In this document: one piece after another, positions 36,468-46,393 of the stretch
Layout: the number at the start of each line of letters is the position of its first letter
Position numbering within the stretch: the stretch's first letter is position 1
NCBI GenBank assembly: GCA_001899445.1
Contig: MPOA01000006.1
Location: 248,001-312,000 of the forward strand
Length of the DNA: 64,000 nt
Direction: 5' to 3'
Origin: Candidatus Desulfopertinax cowenii
GTDB taxonomy: Bacteria > Bacillota > Desulfotomaculia > Desulfotomaculales > Desulforudaceae
The notes under the pieces: model-generated
Seen by the model: only the letters and a program-made list of their open reading frames with translations
Told to the model about the DNA's origin: nothing
Databases searched by the model: none
Translations under genes and position numbers: made by a program

Positions 36468-37075
36468 TGTTTCACCATCCCCCCGAAATTCCGGAGCACC
36501 TGTAAGCCCAAGAGGCTGCTCTTTTCCGGATGAAACTGGATCCCGAACACGTTTTCGCGCCCCACCGCGGACGCGAACCGCACTCCGTAGTCGGTCTCCC
36601 CCAGCACGATTGCCGCTTCCGTCGGAGCGATGTAGAAGGAATGGACGAAATAGAAACGGGCCCCGTCCGCGATACCCGCGAACAGGGGTGACGGACGCCG
36701 GAAACACACCTCGTTCCAGCCCATGTGCGGCACCTTCACCGCCGCCGGCAGCCGCCGTACCCGGCCGGGAAACACGCCGAGCCCCGGAGTAACGCCCCAC
36801 TCCTCGCTGGCCTCAAACAGCAGCTGTTGCCCAAGGCAAATTCCTAGGAACGGTTTACCGGCCGCCACCGCCCGGATAATCGCCTCGTCCAGGCCAGTCG
36901 CCCGGAGATTCCGCACGGCGTCGGCGAAGGCGCCCACCCCCGGGAGCACCACCCCCGCGGCCCGGTCCACGTCCCGGGGTGTGGCCGTAATCCGGGCCGG
37001 CCAGCCGGCCGCCTCCAGTCCCTTGAGGACACTCCGGAGATTGCCCATTCCGTAGTCGATGATTGCAATAAACAC
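36461..37075 (-). CDS. hisH: imidazole glycerol phosphate synthase, glutamine amidotransferase subunit
   Basis: 204-residue class I glutaminase that feeds ammonia to HisF. The nucleophile Cys is in PFLGICLGQQLLFE, and the His-Glu pair in FGIQFHPEKSS. IIDYGMGNLRS is the typical N-terminus. The start codon is GTG at 37075. The hisB stop lies 43 nt upstream. Confidence 0.97.
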   Translation of the reverse strand: MFIAIIDYGMGNLRSVLKGLEAAGWPARITATPRDVDRAAGVVLPGVGAFADAVRNLRATGLDEAIIRAVAAGKPFLGICLGQQLLFEASEEWGVTPGLGVFPGRVRRLPAAVKVPHMGWNEVCFRRPSPLFAGIADGARFYFVHSFYIAPTEAAIVLGETDYGVRFASAVGRENVFGIQFHPEKSSLLGLQVLRNFGGMVKQC

Positions 37076-37118
37076 TCTTTCACCCGCAAGAACCGGTCTT
37101 TGGAGCTGTCGCGTCGCG

Positions 37119-37706
37119 CTAGTTGATTACGCCCTTAGTGGACGGAATACCGCGGTAGGCATTGCTACCCACCGCTTGCCCAAGGGCAATACCCAACCCC
37201 TTAAAGATAGCCTCGATGATATGGTGGGTATTGCTCCCGGCCAGCACGCGGACGTGCAGGTTGAAGCGGCCGTTGTACGCCAGCGCCCGCAGGAATTCCT
37301 CCACCAGTTCGGTGTCAAACCGGCCCACCCGAGCCGCGGGCAGGGACGCTTCAAAGGCCAGGTAGGCTCGACCGCTCAGGTCGACGACCACCAGTACCAG
37401 CGCCTCGTCCATGGGCACGATGGCGTGGCCGAAGCGCCGGATACCGGCTTTGTCGCCCAAAGCCCGGGCCAGGGCTTCGCCCAGACAGATCCCCACGTCT
37501 TCAACCGTGTGGTGGGCGTCCACCTCCAGGTCCCCGCGGGCCCGCACGTTCAGGTCAAACTGCCCAAATTTGGCCAGCAGGGCCAGCATGTGTTCAAAGA
37601 AGGGGAGCCCGGTGTCCAGGACGTACTCCCCCGTACCGTCCAGCTGCAAACGGACCCGGATCTCGGTCTCCCCGGTCTGCCTGCTGATTTCTGCCTTTCT
37701 GATCAT
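37119..37706 (-). CDS. hisB: imidazoleglycerol-phosphate dehydratase
   Basis: 195-residue monofunctional HisB without the phosphatase domain of enteric bacteria. Metal-binding repeats are DAHHTVEDVGICLGEAL and SNTHHIIEAIFKGLGIAL; the N-terminal region has LPFFEHMLALLAKFGQFDL. It dehydrates IGP to imidazole acetol-phosphate. Only 7 nt separate it from hisC. Confidence 0.97.
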   Translation of the reverse strand: MIRKAEISRQTGETEIRVRLQLDGTGEYVLDTGLPFFEHMLALLAKFGQFDLNVRARGDLEVDAHHTVEDVGICLGEALARALGDKAGIRRFGHAIVPMDEALVLVVVDLSGRAYLAFEASLPAARVGRFDTELVEEFLRALAYNGRFNLHVRVLAGSNTHHIIEAIFKGLGIALGQAVGSNAYRGIPSTKGVIN

Positions 37707-37713
37707 TAATCGG

Positions 37714-38793
37714 TCACCCTCGCTTTTCGACTACTTCGGTTAATGCCTGCAAAAAGGCCGCATTCTCGTCGGGCTGTCCAACCGAAACCCGGAGGCACCC
37801 CGGCAAATCGGGGCCGTCCAGCAGGCGGACGAGCACTCCCCGCACCAGCAGGCCTTCGTAGACCTGTTGGGCCGGAAACAGGGTCCGAAACAGGATGAAA
37901 TTCGCCCGGGACGGGAATACCGTGACTCCCGGGATGCGCCGCATCGCCGCTAGGAGTTCGTCCCGGGAACGGCAGATCTCCCGGATACGCCGCTCGAACA
38001 CCGGCCGCCACGTGAGCAGCCGGGCCGCGACCAGTTGGGAAAAAGCGTTCAGGTTGAAGGGCTGCTTGATTCGCCTCACCATCCCGGTCACCTCTTCGCC
38101 GGCCAGCATGTAACCCACCCGGAGGCCCGCCAGGCCGAACGCCTTGGAAAAAGTACGCAGGATAACCAGGTGCGGGTGGCGTGCCAGCAACGGAACGGCA
38201 GTTTCCCCGCAAAACTCGTAGTAGGCCTCATCCAGCAGCACCACCGCCCCGGTACCGTCCAGGATTTGGGCGGTCACGTCCGGGGAAATGGTGTTTCCGG
38301 TCGGGTTGTTCGGCGAACACAAAACCACCAGCCGCACCCCGGGCCGGCCGGCCGCCGCGAGCACCGCTTCCGGGTCCACGGAGAAACCAGCTCTCCGCGG
38401 CAGGGCCACTACTTCAGCCCCGGCGATGGTCGCGTGAATCGCATACATGCCGAAGGTGGGGGTGGCGATGACCACCTTGCCCCCAGCGGCGAAAGCAAGC
38501 ATGAGGGTCAGGATCAGCTCGTCCGAACCGTTTCCCACCACGATCCGGTCCGGAGCCACGCCGGTGTATTCGGCCAGCGCCGTCCGCAGTACTTCGGCGG
38601 ACGGGTCCGGGTAGCGCCCGAAGGTCTGGCCGTCAACGGCCCGGAAAACATCCTCCAGCACCTCTTGCGGAAAGTCATAGGTGTTTTCGTTGGCATCCAG
38701 TTTGATGACCCCGGAATGAGACGGCACGTGGTATGGTTCCAGTGCCAGCAGTTCGGGGCGCACCAGCTTTTTGACTTCCAGCAAACTGATCAA
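37714..38793 (-). CDS. hisC: histidinol-phosphate aminotransferase
   Basis: 359-residue PLP-dependent class I/II aminotransferase. KLDANENTYDFP is the N-terminal HisC hallmark. The PLP lysine lies in ILRTFSKAFGLAGLRVGYML, and VLCSPNNPTGNTIS and VVLLDEAYYEFCG complete the cofactor site. It overlaps hisD by 4 nt. AGGAGG lies 1 nt before the TTG at 38793; a second TTG at 38784 has better spacing (10 nt), so the first three residues are uncertain. Confidence 0.96.
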   Translation of the reverse strand: MISLLEVKKLVRPELLALEPYHVPSHSGVIKLDANENTYDFPQEVLEDVFRAVDGQTFGRYPDPSAEVLRTALAEYTGVAPDRIVVGNGSDELILTLMLAFAAGGKVVIATPTFGMYAIHATIAGAEVVALPRRAGFSVDPEAVLAAAGRPGVRLVVLCSPNNPTGNTISPDVTAQILDGTGAVVLLDEAYYEFCGETAVPLLARHPHLVILRTFSKAFGLAGLRVGYMLAGEEVTGMVRRIKQPFNLNAFSQLVAARLLTWRPVFERRIREICRSRDELLAAMRRIPGVTVFPSRANFILFRTLFPAQQVYEGLLVRGVLVRLLDGPDLPGCLRVSVGQPDENAAFLQALTEVVEKRG

Positions 38794-40079
38794 TCCTCCT
38801 GCTCCGCGAGCCGAACCCCGACGGACAGGGCGTGGGCCGGCAGGCCCTCGACCCCGGCGAGTTCAACCACCTTCGGCCCCAATTGTTCCAGACCGCGCCG
38901 TGAACAGTGCACAACGTTGATGTGCTTGAGAAAGGTGGCCACGCCCAGGCCGGAGAAAAACCGCGCTGTTCCCCCGGTGGGTAGTACGTGGTTCGGCCCG
39001 GCGAGATAATCCCCCACGGCCACCGGGGAATAGGGGCCCAGGAAAACCGCGCCGGCGTTTTTAACCTTGTCCAGCCAGTTGACCGGATCGAACACCAACA
39101 GCTCCAGGTGTTCGGGCGCGAAACAATTGGCCAGGCCGAAAGCCTCGTCCAGGTCACGGGTGACCACGATCAGCGCTCCGTCGGCCAGGGACCGCTCCAG
39201 GAGTTGGCGCCGGTCCAATCCCTCCAGCAGGCGCGCCACCTCCTCCCGCACCCGGGCGGCCAGTTCCCAGCTCGGTGTGAGGAGCACCGCCCGGGCCAGC
39301 ACGTCGTGCTCGGCCTGGGAGAGCATATCGGCGGCCACGTAGACTGGATCCGCCCCGGCCTCGGCAATGATCAGCACCTCGGAAGGCCCGGCCAGCATGT
39401 CGATGTCCACCTGGCCGAACACCTGCTGTTTGGCCACCGTCACGTAAATGTTGCCCGGCCCCGTGATCTTGTCCACCCGCCGGATGCTCCCGGTACCGTA
39501 GGCCAGCGCGGCTACCGCTTGGGCGCCGCCCACCTTGTATATTTCCTCCACCCCGGCCTCGGCCGCGGCCACCAGGGTGTAGGGGTGCACCCCACCATCC
39601 CGGGCCGGGGGAGTAACCATGACGATCTCCTTCACTCCGGCCACCACGGCCGGAACTGTGTTCATCAGGACCGAAGACGGGTACGAAGCCGTGCCCCCCG
39701 GCACGTAAATCCCGATCCGCTCCAGGGGCCGGACCAGTTGGCCGAGCCAGACGGCATCCCGGGCCGTGAACCAGGAACGCGGCAATTGTTGCCGGTGGAA
39801 ATCCAGGATGCGGTCCCGGGCCAGGCGGATATTTTCCAGAAAACCGCTGTCCACCTTGCGGTAGGCCAACCGGATTTCGTCCCTGGAGACCCGCAGTTCG
39901 GCCGGAGCCAGCTCCACCCCGTCAAAACGCGCAGTATACGCACACAATGCCTGGTCGCCGTCCCGGCGCACCGCCTGGACAATCTCGTCCACCCGGATGG
40001 CAACCTCGTCCGGGACCGTAAAGGCGCGGCTCAAGTACTTGGCGAGCACGGGGTCCCGGGATTCCACCGTCTTCAACAC
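38790..40079 (-). CDS. hisD: histidinol dehydrogenase
   Basis: About 429 residues; catalyses the last two steps of histidine synthesis with zinc and NAD. GIYVPGGTASYPSSVLMNTVPA, KITGPGNIYVTVAKQ and VDIDMLAGPSEVLIIAE are family segments; the Zn and catalytic His residues lie in AEHD (LSQAEHDVLARAV) and FAPEHLEL. AAGGAGG suits the GTG at 40079 (9-nt spacing) better than the TTG at 40085. It is the first gene of the cluster; hisG and hisZ, often upstream, are absent here. Confidence 0.95.
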   Translation of the reverse strand: MLKTVESRDPVLAKYLSRAFTVPDEVAIRVDEIVQAVRRDGDQALCAYTARFDGVELAPAELRVSRDEIRLAYRKVDSGFLENIRLARDRILDFHRQQLPRSWFTARDAVWLGQLVRPLERIGIYVPGGTASYPSSVLMNTVPAVVAGVKEIVMVTPPARDGGVHPYTLVAAAEAGVEEIYKVGGAQAVAALAYGTGSIRRVDKITGPGNIYVTVAKQQVFGQVDIDMLAGPSEVLIIAEAGADPVYVAADMLSQAEHDVLARAVLLTPSWELAARVREEVARLLEGLDRRQLLERSLADGALIVVTRDLDEAFGLANCFAPEHLELLVFDPVNWLDKVKNAGAVFLGPYSPVAVGDYLAGPNHVLPTGGTARFFSGLGVATFLKHINVVHCSRRGLEQLGPKVVELAGVEGLPAHALSVGVRLAEQED

Positions 40080-40179
40080 GGACAAGAACCTCCTTGGGTT
40101 CGGTCAACAAAACCATTGTACTATACGGCGAGGTGAAAAAGCGAGAAAATTGTCCGTTAAAGCAGCAGATCGAGGATCA

Positions 40180-40273
40180 GCTTGCCGGCTGATCAGTCAG
40201 CATCAGCACCTTTTTAGGTACCTGTCGGCAGCTGTTCGATCTGCGCTTGCCAGCTAATCAGCCGGCATCAGCA
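40180..40273. repeat. two imperfect 29-bp direct repeats upstream of hisD
   Basis: GCTTGCCGGCTGATCAG... at 40180-40208 and GCTTGCCAGCTAATCAG... at 40245-40273 share 25 of 29 bases and end in GCATCAGCA. The period is 65 bp and partial similarity extends leftwards around TCGA. They occupy the 217-nt gap between hisD and purD, which holds no gene. Confidence 0.6.
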
Positions 40274-40302
40274 TCCGAGCGGGCGCCTTCAGCCGCGAAC
40301 TG

Positions 40303-41577
40303 CTAACAGTTCTGAAGCGCTTTGCGGGCGATGTCCCGGCGGAAGTGCATTCCTTCGAAATCGATCAACTCCGCGGCCTGGTACGCCCGCCGGACGGCCT
40401 CCGAGAGTTCGGCAGCCACGGCGGTCACCCCAAGCACCCGCCCCCCGGCGGTCACCAGTTTCCCGTCCCGCTCGGCGGTGCCGGCGTGAAAAACAACGGC
40501 CCCGGTTTTTTCGGCTTCGTTCAGGCCCCGGATCACCCGGCCCTTCTCGTAGGCACCCGGGTAACCTCCGGAGGCCAGTACCACGCACATCGCCGCGCCC
40601 GCCCGCCACGTAAGGCTGAGGTCCGCCAGGCGGTTCTCAAGCACCGCCCCGACAACGTCCACCAGGTCGGTTTCCAGCAGGGCCAGGAGCGGCTGGGCTT
40701 CGGGGTCCCCGAAACGGACGTTGAACTCTAGCACCTTGGGACCGTCGGGAGTGAGCATCAGCCCCGCGTAGAGCACACCCCGATAGGTGATCCCTTCCTC
40801 CCGGAGCCCACGTACCGCCGGCTCTAGGATCTCCTGGACCACCCGGTCGTATATCTGGGGGGTGCACACCGGCGCCGGCGCATAGGCGCCCATCCCCCCG
40901 GTGTTCGGTCCCCGGTCACCGTCGAAAACCCGCTTGTGGTCCTGGGCCGGAAGCAGAGGCAGGACCGTTTCCCCGTCGGTGAAAGCCAAGACGCTGACCT
41001 CCTCGCCGGCCAGCCGCTCCTCGATCACGACCCGGTCTCCGGCCGTCCCGAAAGCCCTCTTAACCATGATCTCGTCCACGGCGGCAACCGCTTCCTCAAC
41101 GGTGTCGGCCACGATGACTCCCTTGCCGGCCGCGAGCCCGTCGGCCTTAACCACGCAGGGCCCGTCCAGACTCCGGATATAATCGCGGGCGGCGTTGGCG
41201 TCCTCGAAAGTACGGTGCGCCGCCGTCGGGATGCCGTGTCTCGACATCAGGTCCTTGGCAAAAGCTTTGCTCCCCTCCAGGGCGGCCGCCCGCCGGACGG
41301 GCCCGAAGACCCGGAGTCCCGCCTGGTGGAAAGCGTCTGCCAGTCCCTCCACCAGCGGCGCCTCCGGACCAACAAAAGTCAGGTCCACGTCCCGCGAACG
41401 GGCTAGGTCAAGCAGCCCCCGGATATCCGTAGCGCCGACCGGCACGCACTCGGCCTGTCGGGCAATGCCCGCGTTGCCCGGCGCGGCGATGATCTCACTG
41501 ACCCGGGGGCTTTGGCTCAGTTTCCACACCAGGGCGTGCTCCCGGCCCCCGCCACCAACCACCATTACTTTCAACAC
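40303..41577 (-). CDS. purD: phosphoribosylamine-glycine ligase (GAR synthetase)
   Basis: 424-residue ATP-grasp enzyme, second step of purine synthesis. It begins VLKVMVVGGGGREHALVWKL; the glycine-rich N-terminal motif and HKRVFDGDRGPNTGGMGAYA are diagnostic. GTG at 41577 is chosen for its GGAGGG site 5 nt upstream; the frame extends to 41610. Last gene of the purine block. Confidence 0.96.
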   Translation of the reverse strand: MLKVMVVGGGGREHALVWKLSQSPRVSEIIAAPGNAGIARQAECVPVGATDIRGLLDLARSRDVDLTFVGPEAPLVEGLADAFHQAGLRVFGPVRRAAALEGSKAFAKDLMSRHGIPTAAHRTFEDANAARDYIRSLDGPCVVKADGLAAGKGVIVADTVEEAVAAVDEIMVKRAFGTAGDRVVIEERLAGEEVSVLAFTDGETVLPLLPAQDHKRVFDGDRGPNTGGMGAYAPAPVCTPQIYDRVVQEILEPAVRGLREEGITYRGVLYAGLMLTPDGPKVLEFNVRFGDPEAQPLLALLETDLVDVVGAVLENRLADLSLTWRAGAAMCVVLASGGYPGAYEKGRVIRGLNEAEKTGAVVFHAGTAERDGKLVTAGGRVLGVTAVAAELSEAVRRAYQAAELIDFEGMHFRRDIARKALQNC

Positions 41578-41625
41578 CGATCCCTCCAAGCAGGCTCCTC
41601 TGGGTTTCATTATTAATTCTCGATT

Positions 41626-43167
41626 CTAATGTCGAAAGTGGCGGACGCCGGTGAACACCATCGCCATCCCATGCGCATCCGCCGCTTCAATCGACTCCTG
41701 GTCCCGCACCGATCCCCCCGGCTGAATGATCGCTGCAATGCCCGCTCGCGCCGCCAGTTCCACCGTGTCCGGAAACGGGAAGAAGGCGTCCGAAGCCAGC
41801 ACCGCGCCGCGGGCCTTCTCCCCCGCCTGCTCCAGCGCGATCCGCGCTGCGCCCACCCGGTTCATCTGCCCGGCCCCCACGCCGATGGTGGCTTGGTCCC
41901 GGGTGACCACGATGGCATTTGACTTGACGTGTTTAACTACTTTAAAGGCGAAGGCCAGTTCGGCCAGTTCTTCCGGGGAAGGCGCCCGCCGGGTGACCAC
42001 CCGGAAGTCAGTGTAGGGAATCAACTGTCGGTCCGCCTGCTGCGCCAGCAAACCCCCGTTCACCTTGCGCACGTCCAGCCAGTCAGCGGTCAGAGGGGTC
42101 AGCTCCCCGGTCTCCAAAAGCCGCAGGTTCTTCTTCTGGATCAGGATCTCGAGGGCTTCCGGGCTGAACTCGGGAGCGATCACCGCCTCCAGGAAGATTT
42201 TCGACATCTCCGCCGCCGTCTCCCTGTCCACCGCACGGTTCAGCGCCACGATGCCGCCGAAGGCCGACACCTCGTCGGCCGCGAACGCCCGGCGATAGGC
42301 TTCGGCCAAGGACTCGTGGCAGGCCACCCCGCACGGGTTGTTGTGCTTGATGATCACGGCGGCCGGAGCGGTGAAATCCCGCGCCAGCTCCAGGGCCGCG
42401 TTCAGATCCAGGATGTTGTTGTAGGAGAGTTCCTTGCCGTGCCGTTGCACGGCGGAAGTAACCGAAGCACCGCGCACGCGCGCGTCCCGGTAGAAGGCAG
42501 CCTTTTGGTGCGGGTTTTCCCCGTATCGCAGCAGTTGCTTCCGTTCGAAAGGTAGGGTCATTACCTCCGGAAACGGTTCCTGCTCGTCCATAAACTCGCC
42601 CAGGTAGCCGGCGATCACCGCGTCGTAATGGGCAGTGTGGGCGAAAGCCTCCCGCGCCAGGGCCAGGCGTAGCCGGTCGTCGACCGTCCCGGCGCGCAGG
42701 GCTGCCAAAACCTGGGGATAGCGATCCGGATTCACCACGACCAGCACGTAACGGTGATTCTTGGCCGCCGCCCGGAGCATAGCCGGGCCGCCGATGTCGA
42801 TCTGTTCCACCGCCTCCTCCAGAGTGACGTCCTTGCGAGAGATCGTTTCCTTGAACGGGTAAAGATTCACCACCACCAGGTCTACCGGCACGATGCCGAA
42901 CTCCGCCAGCTGCCCCAGGTGGTCGGGCGTGCGTCGGGCCAGGATGCCCCCGTGAATCCGCGGATGCAGGGTCTTCACCCGGCCCCCGAGAATCTCGGGG
43001 AACTCGGTGACCTCCGATATCTCCAGCACCGGAAAGCCCATTTCCCGAATTACCCGGGCCGTCCCCCCGGTGGAAACGATCTGGATGTCCAGATCCACCA
43101 GGCCCTGCACGAATTCCAGCAGCCCGCGCTTGTCCGAAACGCTCACCAGCGCCCGCGGCACCGCCAT
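41626..43167 (-). CDS. purH: bifunctional AICAR formyltransferase / IMP cyclohydrolase
   Basis: 513 residues. The N-terminal IMP cyclohydrolase domain (MGS-like, [33 protein letters not shown]) and C-terminal formyltransferase domain ([31 protein letters not shown]) are complete. It performs the last two steps to IMP. The ATG at 43167 has GGGAGG 7 nt upstream; the longer frame from 43182 overlaps that site. Confidence 0.97.
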   Translation of the reverse strand: MAVPRALVSVSDKRGLLEFVQGLVDLDIQIVSTGGTARVIREMGFPVLEISEVTEFPEILGGRVKTLHPRIHGGILARRTPDHLGQLAEFGIVPVDLVVVNLYPFKETISRKDVTLEEAVEQIDIGGPAMLRAAAKNHRYVLVVVNPDRYPQVLAALRAGTVDDRLRLALAREAFAHTAHYDAVIAGYLGEFMDEQEPFPEVMTLPFERKQLLRYGENPHQKAAFYRDARVRGASVTSAVQRHGKELSYNNILDLNAALELARDFTAPAAVIIKHNNPCGVACHESLAEAYRRAFAADEVSAFGGIVALNRAVDRETAAEMSKIFLEAVIAPEFSPEALEILIQKKNLRLLETGELTPLTADWLDVRKVNGGLLAQQADRQLIPYTDFRVVTRRAPSPEELAELAFAFKVVKHVKSNAIVVTRDQATIGVGAGQMNRVGAARIALEQAGEKARGAVLASDAFFPFPDTVELAARAGIAAIIQPGGSVRDQESIEAADAHGMAMVFTGVRHFRH

Positions 43168-43196
43168 ACAATCGCCTCCCAATGGGTAGTTTGCGT

Positions 43197-43811
43197 TTAT
43201 TCCGGCCGGATCCGCACCCGGCGGCCCTCAATCTTCAGGCGTCCCGCCTGGTACAGTTGGATCGCCTCGACATATATCCGGTGTTCCTGCTCCAAAATCC
43301 GGGCCGACAGGGCTTCTACCGTATCGTCCGGCAGTACCGGCACCACCGCCTGGAGAATAATCGGTCCGGCGTCGACCTCCTCCTCCACAAAGTGCACGGT
43401 GCAGCCCGCAAAGCGCACCCCGTACTCCAGCGCCTGCCGCTGGGCGTGCAGCCCCGGAAAGGCCGGGAGCAAGGACGGGTGAATGTTGATGATCCGGTTA
43501 CGGTAGTGTTCCAACATCACCCGGGTGAGGATACGCATGTACCCGGCCAGGCAGACCAGTTCCACCCCGTGCCGCTCGAGAATGGAAACAATCCCGTGCT
43601 CGAAGGCCTCCTTGGTGGGATAGGCCGCCAGATCTACAAAGTACTCGGGGATACCGGCCCGCCTCGCCCGTTCGCGGGCCCGGGCCCCGATCCTGTCCGC
43701 CACCACCACGGCCACCTCGGCTCGGATGCGGCCGCTGCGGGCGGCGTCAATGATCGCCTGTAAGTTGGTACCCCGACCGGAAGCCAGCACTCCTAGTCGC
43801 AGTTTTTCCAT
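43197..43811 (-). CDS. purN: phosphoribosylglycinamide formyltransferase (10-formyl-THF dependent)
   Basis: 204 residues. [19 protein letters not shown] binds GAR, the catalytic Asn-His region is [20 protein letters not shown], and [17 protein letters not shown] contains the catalytic Asp. It sits 6 nt after purM, so the two are translationally linked. Confidence 0.97.
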   Translation of the reverse strand: MEKLRLGVLASGRGTNLQAIIDAARSGRIRAEVAVVVADRIGARARERARRAGIPEYFVDLAAYPTKEAFEHGIVSILERHGVELVCLAGYMRILTRVMLEHYRNRIINIHPSLLPAFPGLHAQRQALEYGVRFAGCTVHFVEEEVDAGPIILQAVVPVLPDDTVEALSARILEQEHRIYVEAIQLYQAGRLKIEGRRVRIRPE

Positions 43812-43817
43812 GGGTCG

Positions 43818-44909
43818 CTAATCCTCCAGCCGCACGTTACGCTCTCCCCGGACCACCTCACCGATCAGGTAGGTCGGCTCGCCTTTCGCAAGCAGGTCGG
43901 CCACCACCCGGTCAGCCTCGGTCGGCGGCACCACCAGGACGAACCCGATACCCATGTTGAACGTGCGGAACATCTCGGCTTCCTCCACCCCGCCCAGATC
44001 CTGGATCAGGCCGAATACGGGTGGTACCGGCCAAGACCCCCGGCGAATCCGAGCCGCTAACCCCCCGGGCAGTATCCGGGGCACGTTCTCGACGAGCCCG
44101 CCGCCCGTGATGTGGACCAGGCCCCGCACCGTATACCGGGAGAGCAGGGGCAGCACCGACCGGACGTAGATCCGCGTGGGCACCAGCAGTTCCTCGCCCA
44201 CCGTCCGCCCCAGGGCGTGCAGGTAGTTGTCAACGTCGTACGCCCCGATCTCGAACAGTACCTTGCGGGCCAGGGAATAACCGTTGGAGTGCAGGCCGGT
44301 GGCCGCACAGCCGACCAGAACGTCCCCCGGCTGAATGTCCGCCCCGGTGATCACCTGGCTCCGCTCTACCACGCCGACCACGAATCCGGCCAGGTCGTAC
44401 TCGTTCGGATCGTAAAAACCCGGCATTTCGGCGGTTTCCCCGCCGATCAGCGCGCAGCCGGCCTGACGGCAGCCTTCGGCCACCCCCCGAACGATGGCCG
44501 CCACCTTTTCCGGCTGCAAGCAGCCCACGGCCAGGTAATCCAAAAAGAAAAGGGGTTCGGCCCCGTGGACCAGGATATCGTTCGCACACATGGCCACCAA
44601 GTCGATCCCCACCGTGTCGTGGCGGTCAAGCATGAACGCTACCCGCAGCTTGGTGCCCACCCCGTCGGTACCGGATATCAGCACCGGCTCCCGGTATCTT
44701 TGGGTATCCAGGGCGAAAAGGCCCCCGAACCCCCCGATGTCCGCCAGCACCCCGGGGCGGAAGGTCCCACGGACGACCTGCCGTATGAGTTCCACCGCCC
44801 GGTTGGCGGCAGTGATGTCAACGCCGGAATCGGCGTAGGTTAGACCCCGCTCCTGTTCGCTGATGGTACACACCCGCCTTGCCGAGTTTTCCGCACCCAT
44901 ACCGGCCAT
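43818..44909 (-). CDS. purM: phosphoribosylformylglycinamidine cyclo-ligase (AIR synthetase)
   Basis: 363-residue member of the PurM/SelD/HypE ATP-binding family. [20 protein letters not shown] is the N-terminal hallmark, followed by [19 protein letters not shown] and [15 protein letters not shown]. The first ATG at 44909 lacks a good ribosome-binding site; ATG at 44900 is an alternative. It lies between purF and purN. Confidence 0.95.
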   Translation of the reverse strand: MAGMGAENSARRVCTISEQERGLTYADSGVDITAANRAVELIRQVVRGTFRPGVLADIGGFGGLFALDTQRYREPVLISGTDGVGTKLRVAFMLDRHDTVGIDLVAMCANDILVHGAEPLFFLDYLAVGCLQPEKVAAIVRGVAEGCRQAGCALIGGETAEMPGFYDPNEYDLAGFVVGVVERSQVITGADIQPGDVLVGCAATGLHSNGYSLARKVLFEIGAYDVDNYLHALGRTVGEELLVPTRIYVRSVLPLLSRYTVRGLVHITGGGLVENVPRILPGGLAARIRRGSWPVPPVFGLIQDLGGVEEAEMFRTFNMGIGFVLVVPPTEADRVVADLLAKGEPTYLIGEVVRGERNVRLED

Positions 44910-44957
44910 TTAACGCCCGCACCCGCAGTACCGAGTGCGCAGCAAACCAATCAGAGC

Positions 44958-46382
44958 CTAAGTTTTTGGGGGATACGCGAAAATATCCCGGGTTCCGAGC
45001 CCGGCACCGGTCTCCCGGGAAATCGGGTAGCGGCCGTCGAAGCAGGCCGTACAGAAATGCCGACCGTAGTCTCCGAACACGCTCAGGAGTCCCTCCAGGC
45101 TGAGATAGTACAGGGAATCGGCTCCGGTGAATTCCCTGATTTCCTCAATGCTCTTCTCGGCCGCGATTAGTTCCTTCCGGTTGGAGGTGTCAATCCCGTA
45201 ATAACACGGGCAGGTGATGGGCGGCGAACTAAGGCAGAGGTGAATCTCCCGTGCCCCGGCCTCACGCAGCATCCGCACGATTTTGCCGCTGGTCGTCCCC
45301 CGCACCAGGGAGTCGTCCACCAGCACCACCCGCTTACCCGCCAGCACCTCCCGGATCGGATTGAGCTTCAAGCGCACGCTCAGGTCGCGCAGCTGTTGGG
45401 AAGGCTGGATGAAGGTCCGGCCGATGTACCGGTTTTTCATCAAGCCCTCCTCCAGGGGGATCCCGGACCCGTCGGCGTAACCGCAGGCCGCCGGAATCCC
45501 CGAGTCCGGAACCGGGAGCACAATGTCGGCCTCCACCCGGTGTTCCCGGGCCAGTTGCTCGCCCATTTTGCGGCGAACGCGGTTGACGTTGAAGCCGTCG
45601 ATATTGCTGTCCGCCCGCGCGAAATAGATGTACTCGAACACGCAGTGCGCGAACGTTTGACGCTTTTTGGTCTGGATGGAGGTGATCCCGTTCCGATCCA
45701 GCACCACGATTTCCCCGGGCGCCACGTCCCGGACAAACCGGGCCCCGATGGTGTCCAGCGCACAGGACTCAGACGCCACCACCAGGCCCTGGTCCAGCTC
45801 ACCCAGACAGAGCGGACGGAACCCGCAGGGGTCCCGTACCGCCAGTAGTTGGTTCTCGGTAAGGATCACCAGGGAAAAGGCACCCTGCACTTCCCAGACG
45901 CACTGCTCCAGCGCCTCTTCCAGGCTGTAACCGCCGCTGCGGGCGATCAGATTCACGATCACTTCGCTGTCCGTGGTCGTCTGGAAGACGGCACCCTCGG
46001 CGGCTAGGCGCCGCCGCAGCGATTCGGTGTTGGTGAGGTTTCCGTTATGGGCCAAGCCGATCCACCCCCGCCGGTAGTCAAAGACCAGGGGTTGGGCGTT
46101 GATCGGATGGCTGGCACCGGTAGTGGAATAACGAACGTGCCCAATGGCCAGGTAACCTTTCAGGCCCGCAAGCACCCGATCGTTAAAAACCTCCGGCACC
46201 AGGCCCATGCCCTTGTGCAGAGCGATGTTCCAGCCGTCGGCGATAGCCATCCCCGCGCTCTCCTGGCCGCGGTGCTGCAGGGCGTACAGCCCGTAAAAGG
46301 TCAACCGGGCCACGTCGAGCCCCGGCCCGTAAATACCGAATACGCCGCAGTACTCCCGCAGCCGGTCGTCAACCATGCGCAA
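44958..46382 (-). CDS. purF: amidophosphoribosyltransferase
   Basis: First committed step of purine synthesis. A short propeptide precedes the N-terminal nucleophile Cys (LREYCGVFGIYG), followed by the glutaminase domain (ALQHRGQESAGMA; GLAHNGNLTNTESLR). The phosphoribosyltransferase domain has the PRPP loop VVLVDDSLVRGTTSGKIV. Cysteines near the C-terminus (PITCPCYYGIDT; HFCTACFDGRYP) suggest the [4Fe-4S] type. The start is uncertain among GTG 46391, TTG 46382 and ATG 46376; AGGAG is 8 nt before the TTG. Confidence 0.95.
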   Translation of the reverse strand: MRMVDDRLREYCGVFGIYGPGLDVARLTFYGLYALQHRGQESAGMAIADGWNIALHKGMGLVPEVFNDRVLAGLKGYLAIGHVRYSTTGASHPINAQPLVFDYRRGWIGLAHNGNLTNTESLRRRLAAEGAVFQTTTDSEVIVNLIARSGGYSLEEALEQCVWEVQGAFSLVILTENQLLAVRDPCGFRPLCLGELDQGLVVASESCALDTIGARFVRDVAPGEIVVLDRNGITSIQTKKRQTFAHCVFEYIYFARADSNIDGFNVNRVRRKMGEQLAREHRVEADIVLPVPDSGIPAACGYADGSGIPLEEGLMKNRYIGRTFIQPSQQLRDLSVRLKLNPIREVLAGKRVVLVDDSLVRGTTSGKIVRMLREAGAREIHLCLSSPPITCPCYYGIDTSNRKELIAAEKSIEEIREFTGADSLYYLSLEGLLSVFGDYGRHFCTACFDGRYPISRETGAGLGTRDIFAYPPKT

Positions 46383-46393
46383 CTGCCCCACTC

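Noticed and set aside
38988-40136. A 382-codon plus-strand frame antisense to hisD.
   Set aside because: A His/Gly/Pro-rich shadow of a well-supported gene.
40086-40180. A T-box or purine riboswitch before hisD or the purine genes.
   Set aside because: No T-box core sequence or purine-riboswitch pattern was recognised in the leaders of hisD, purB, hpt or guaA.
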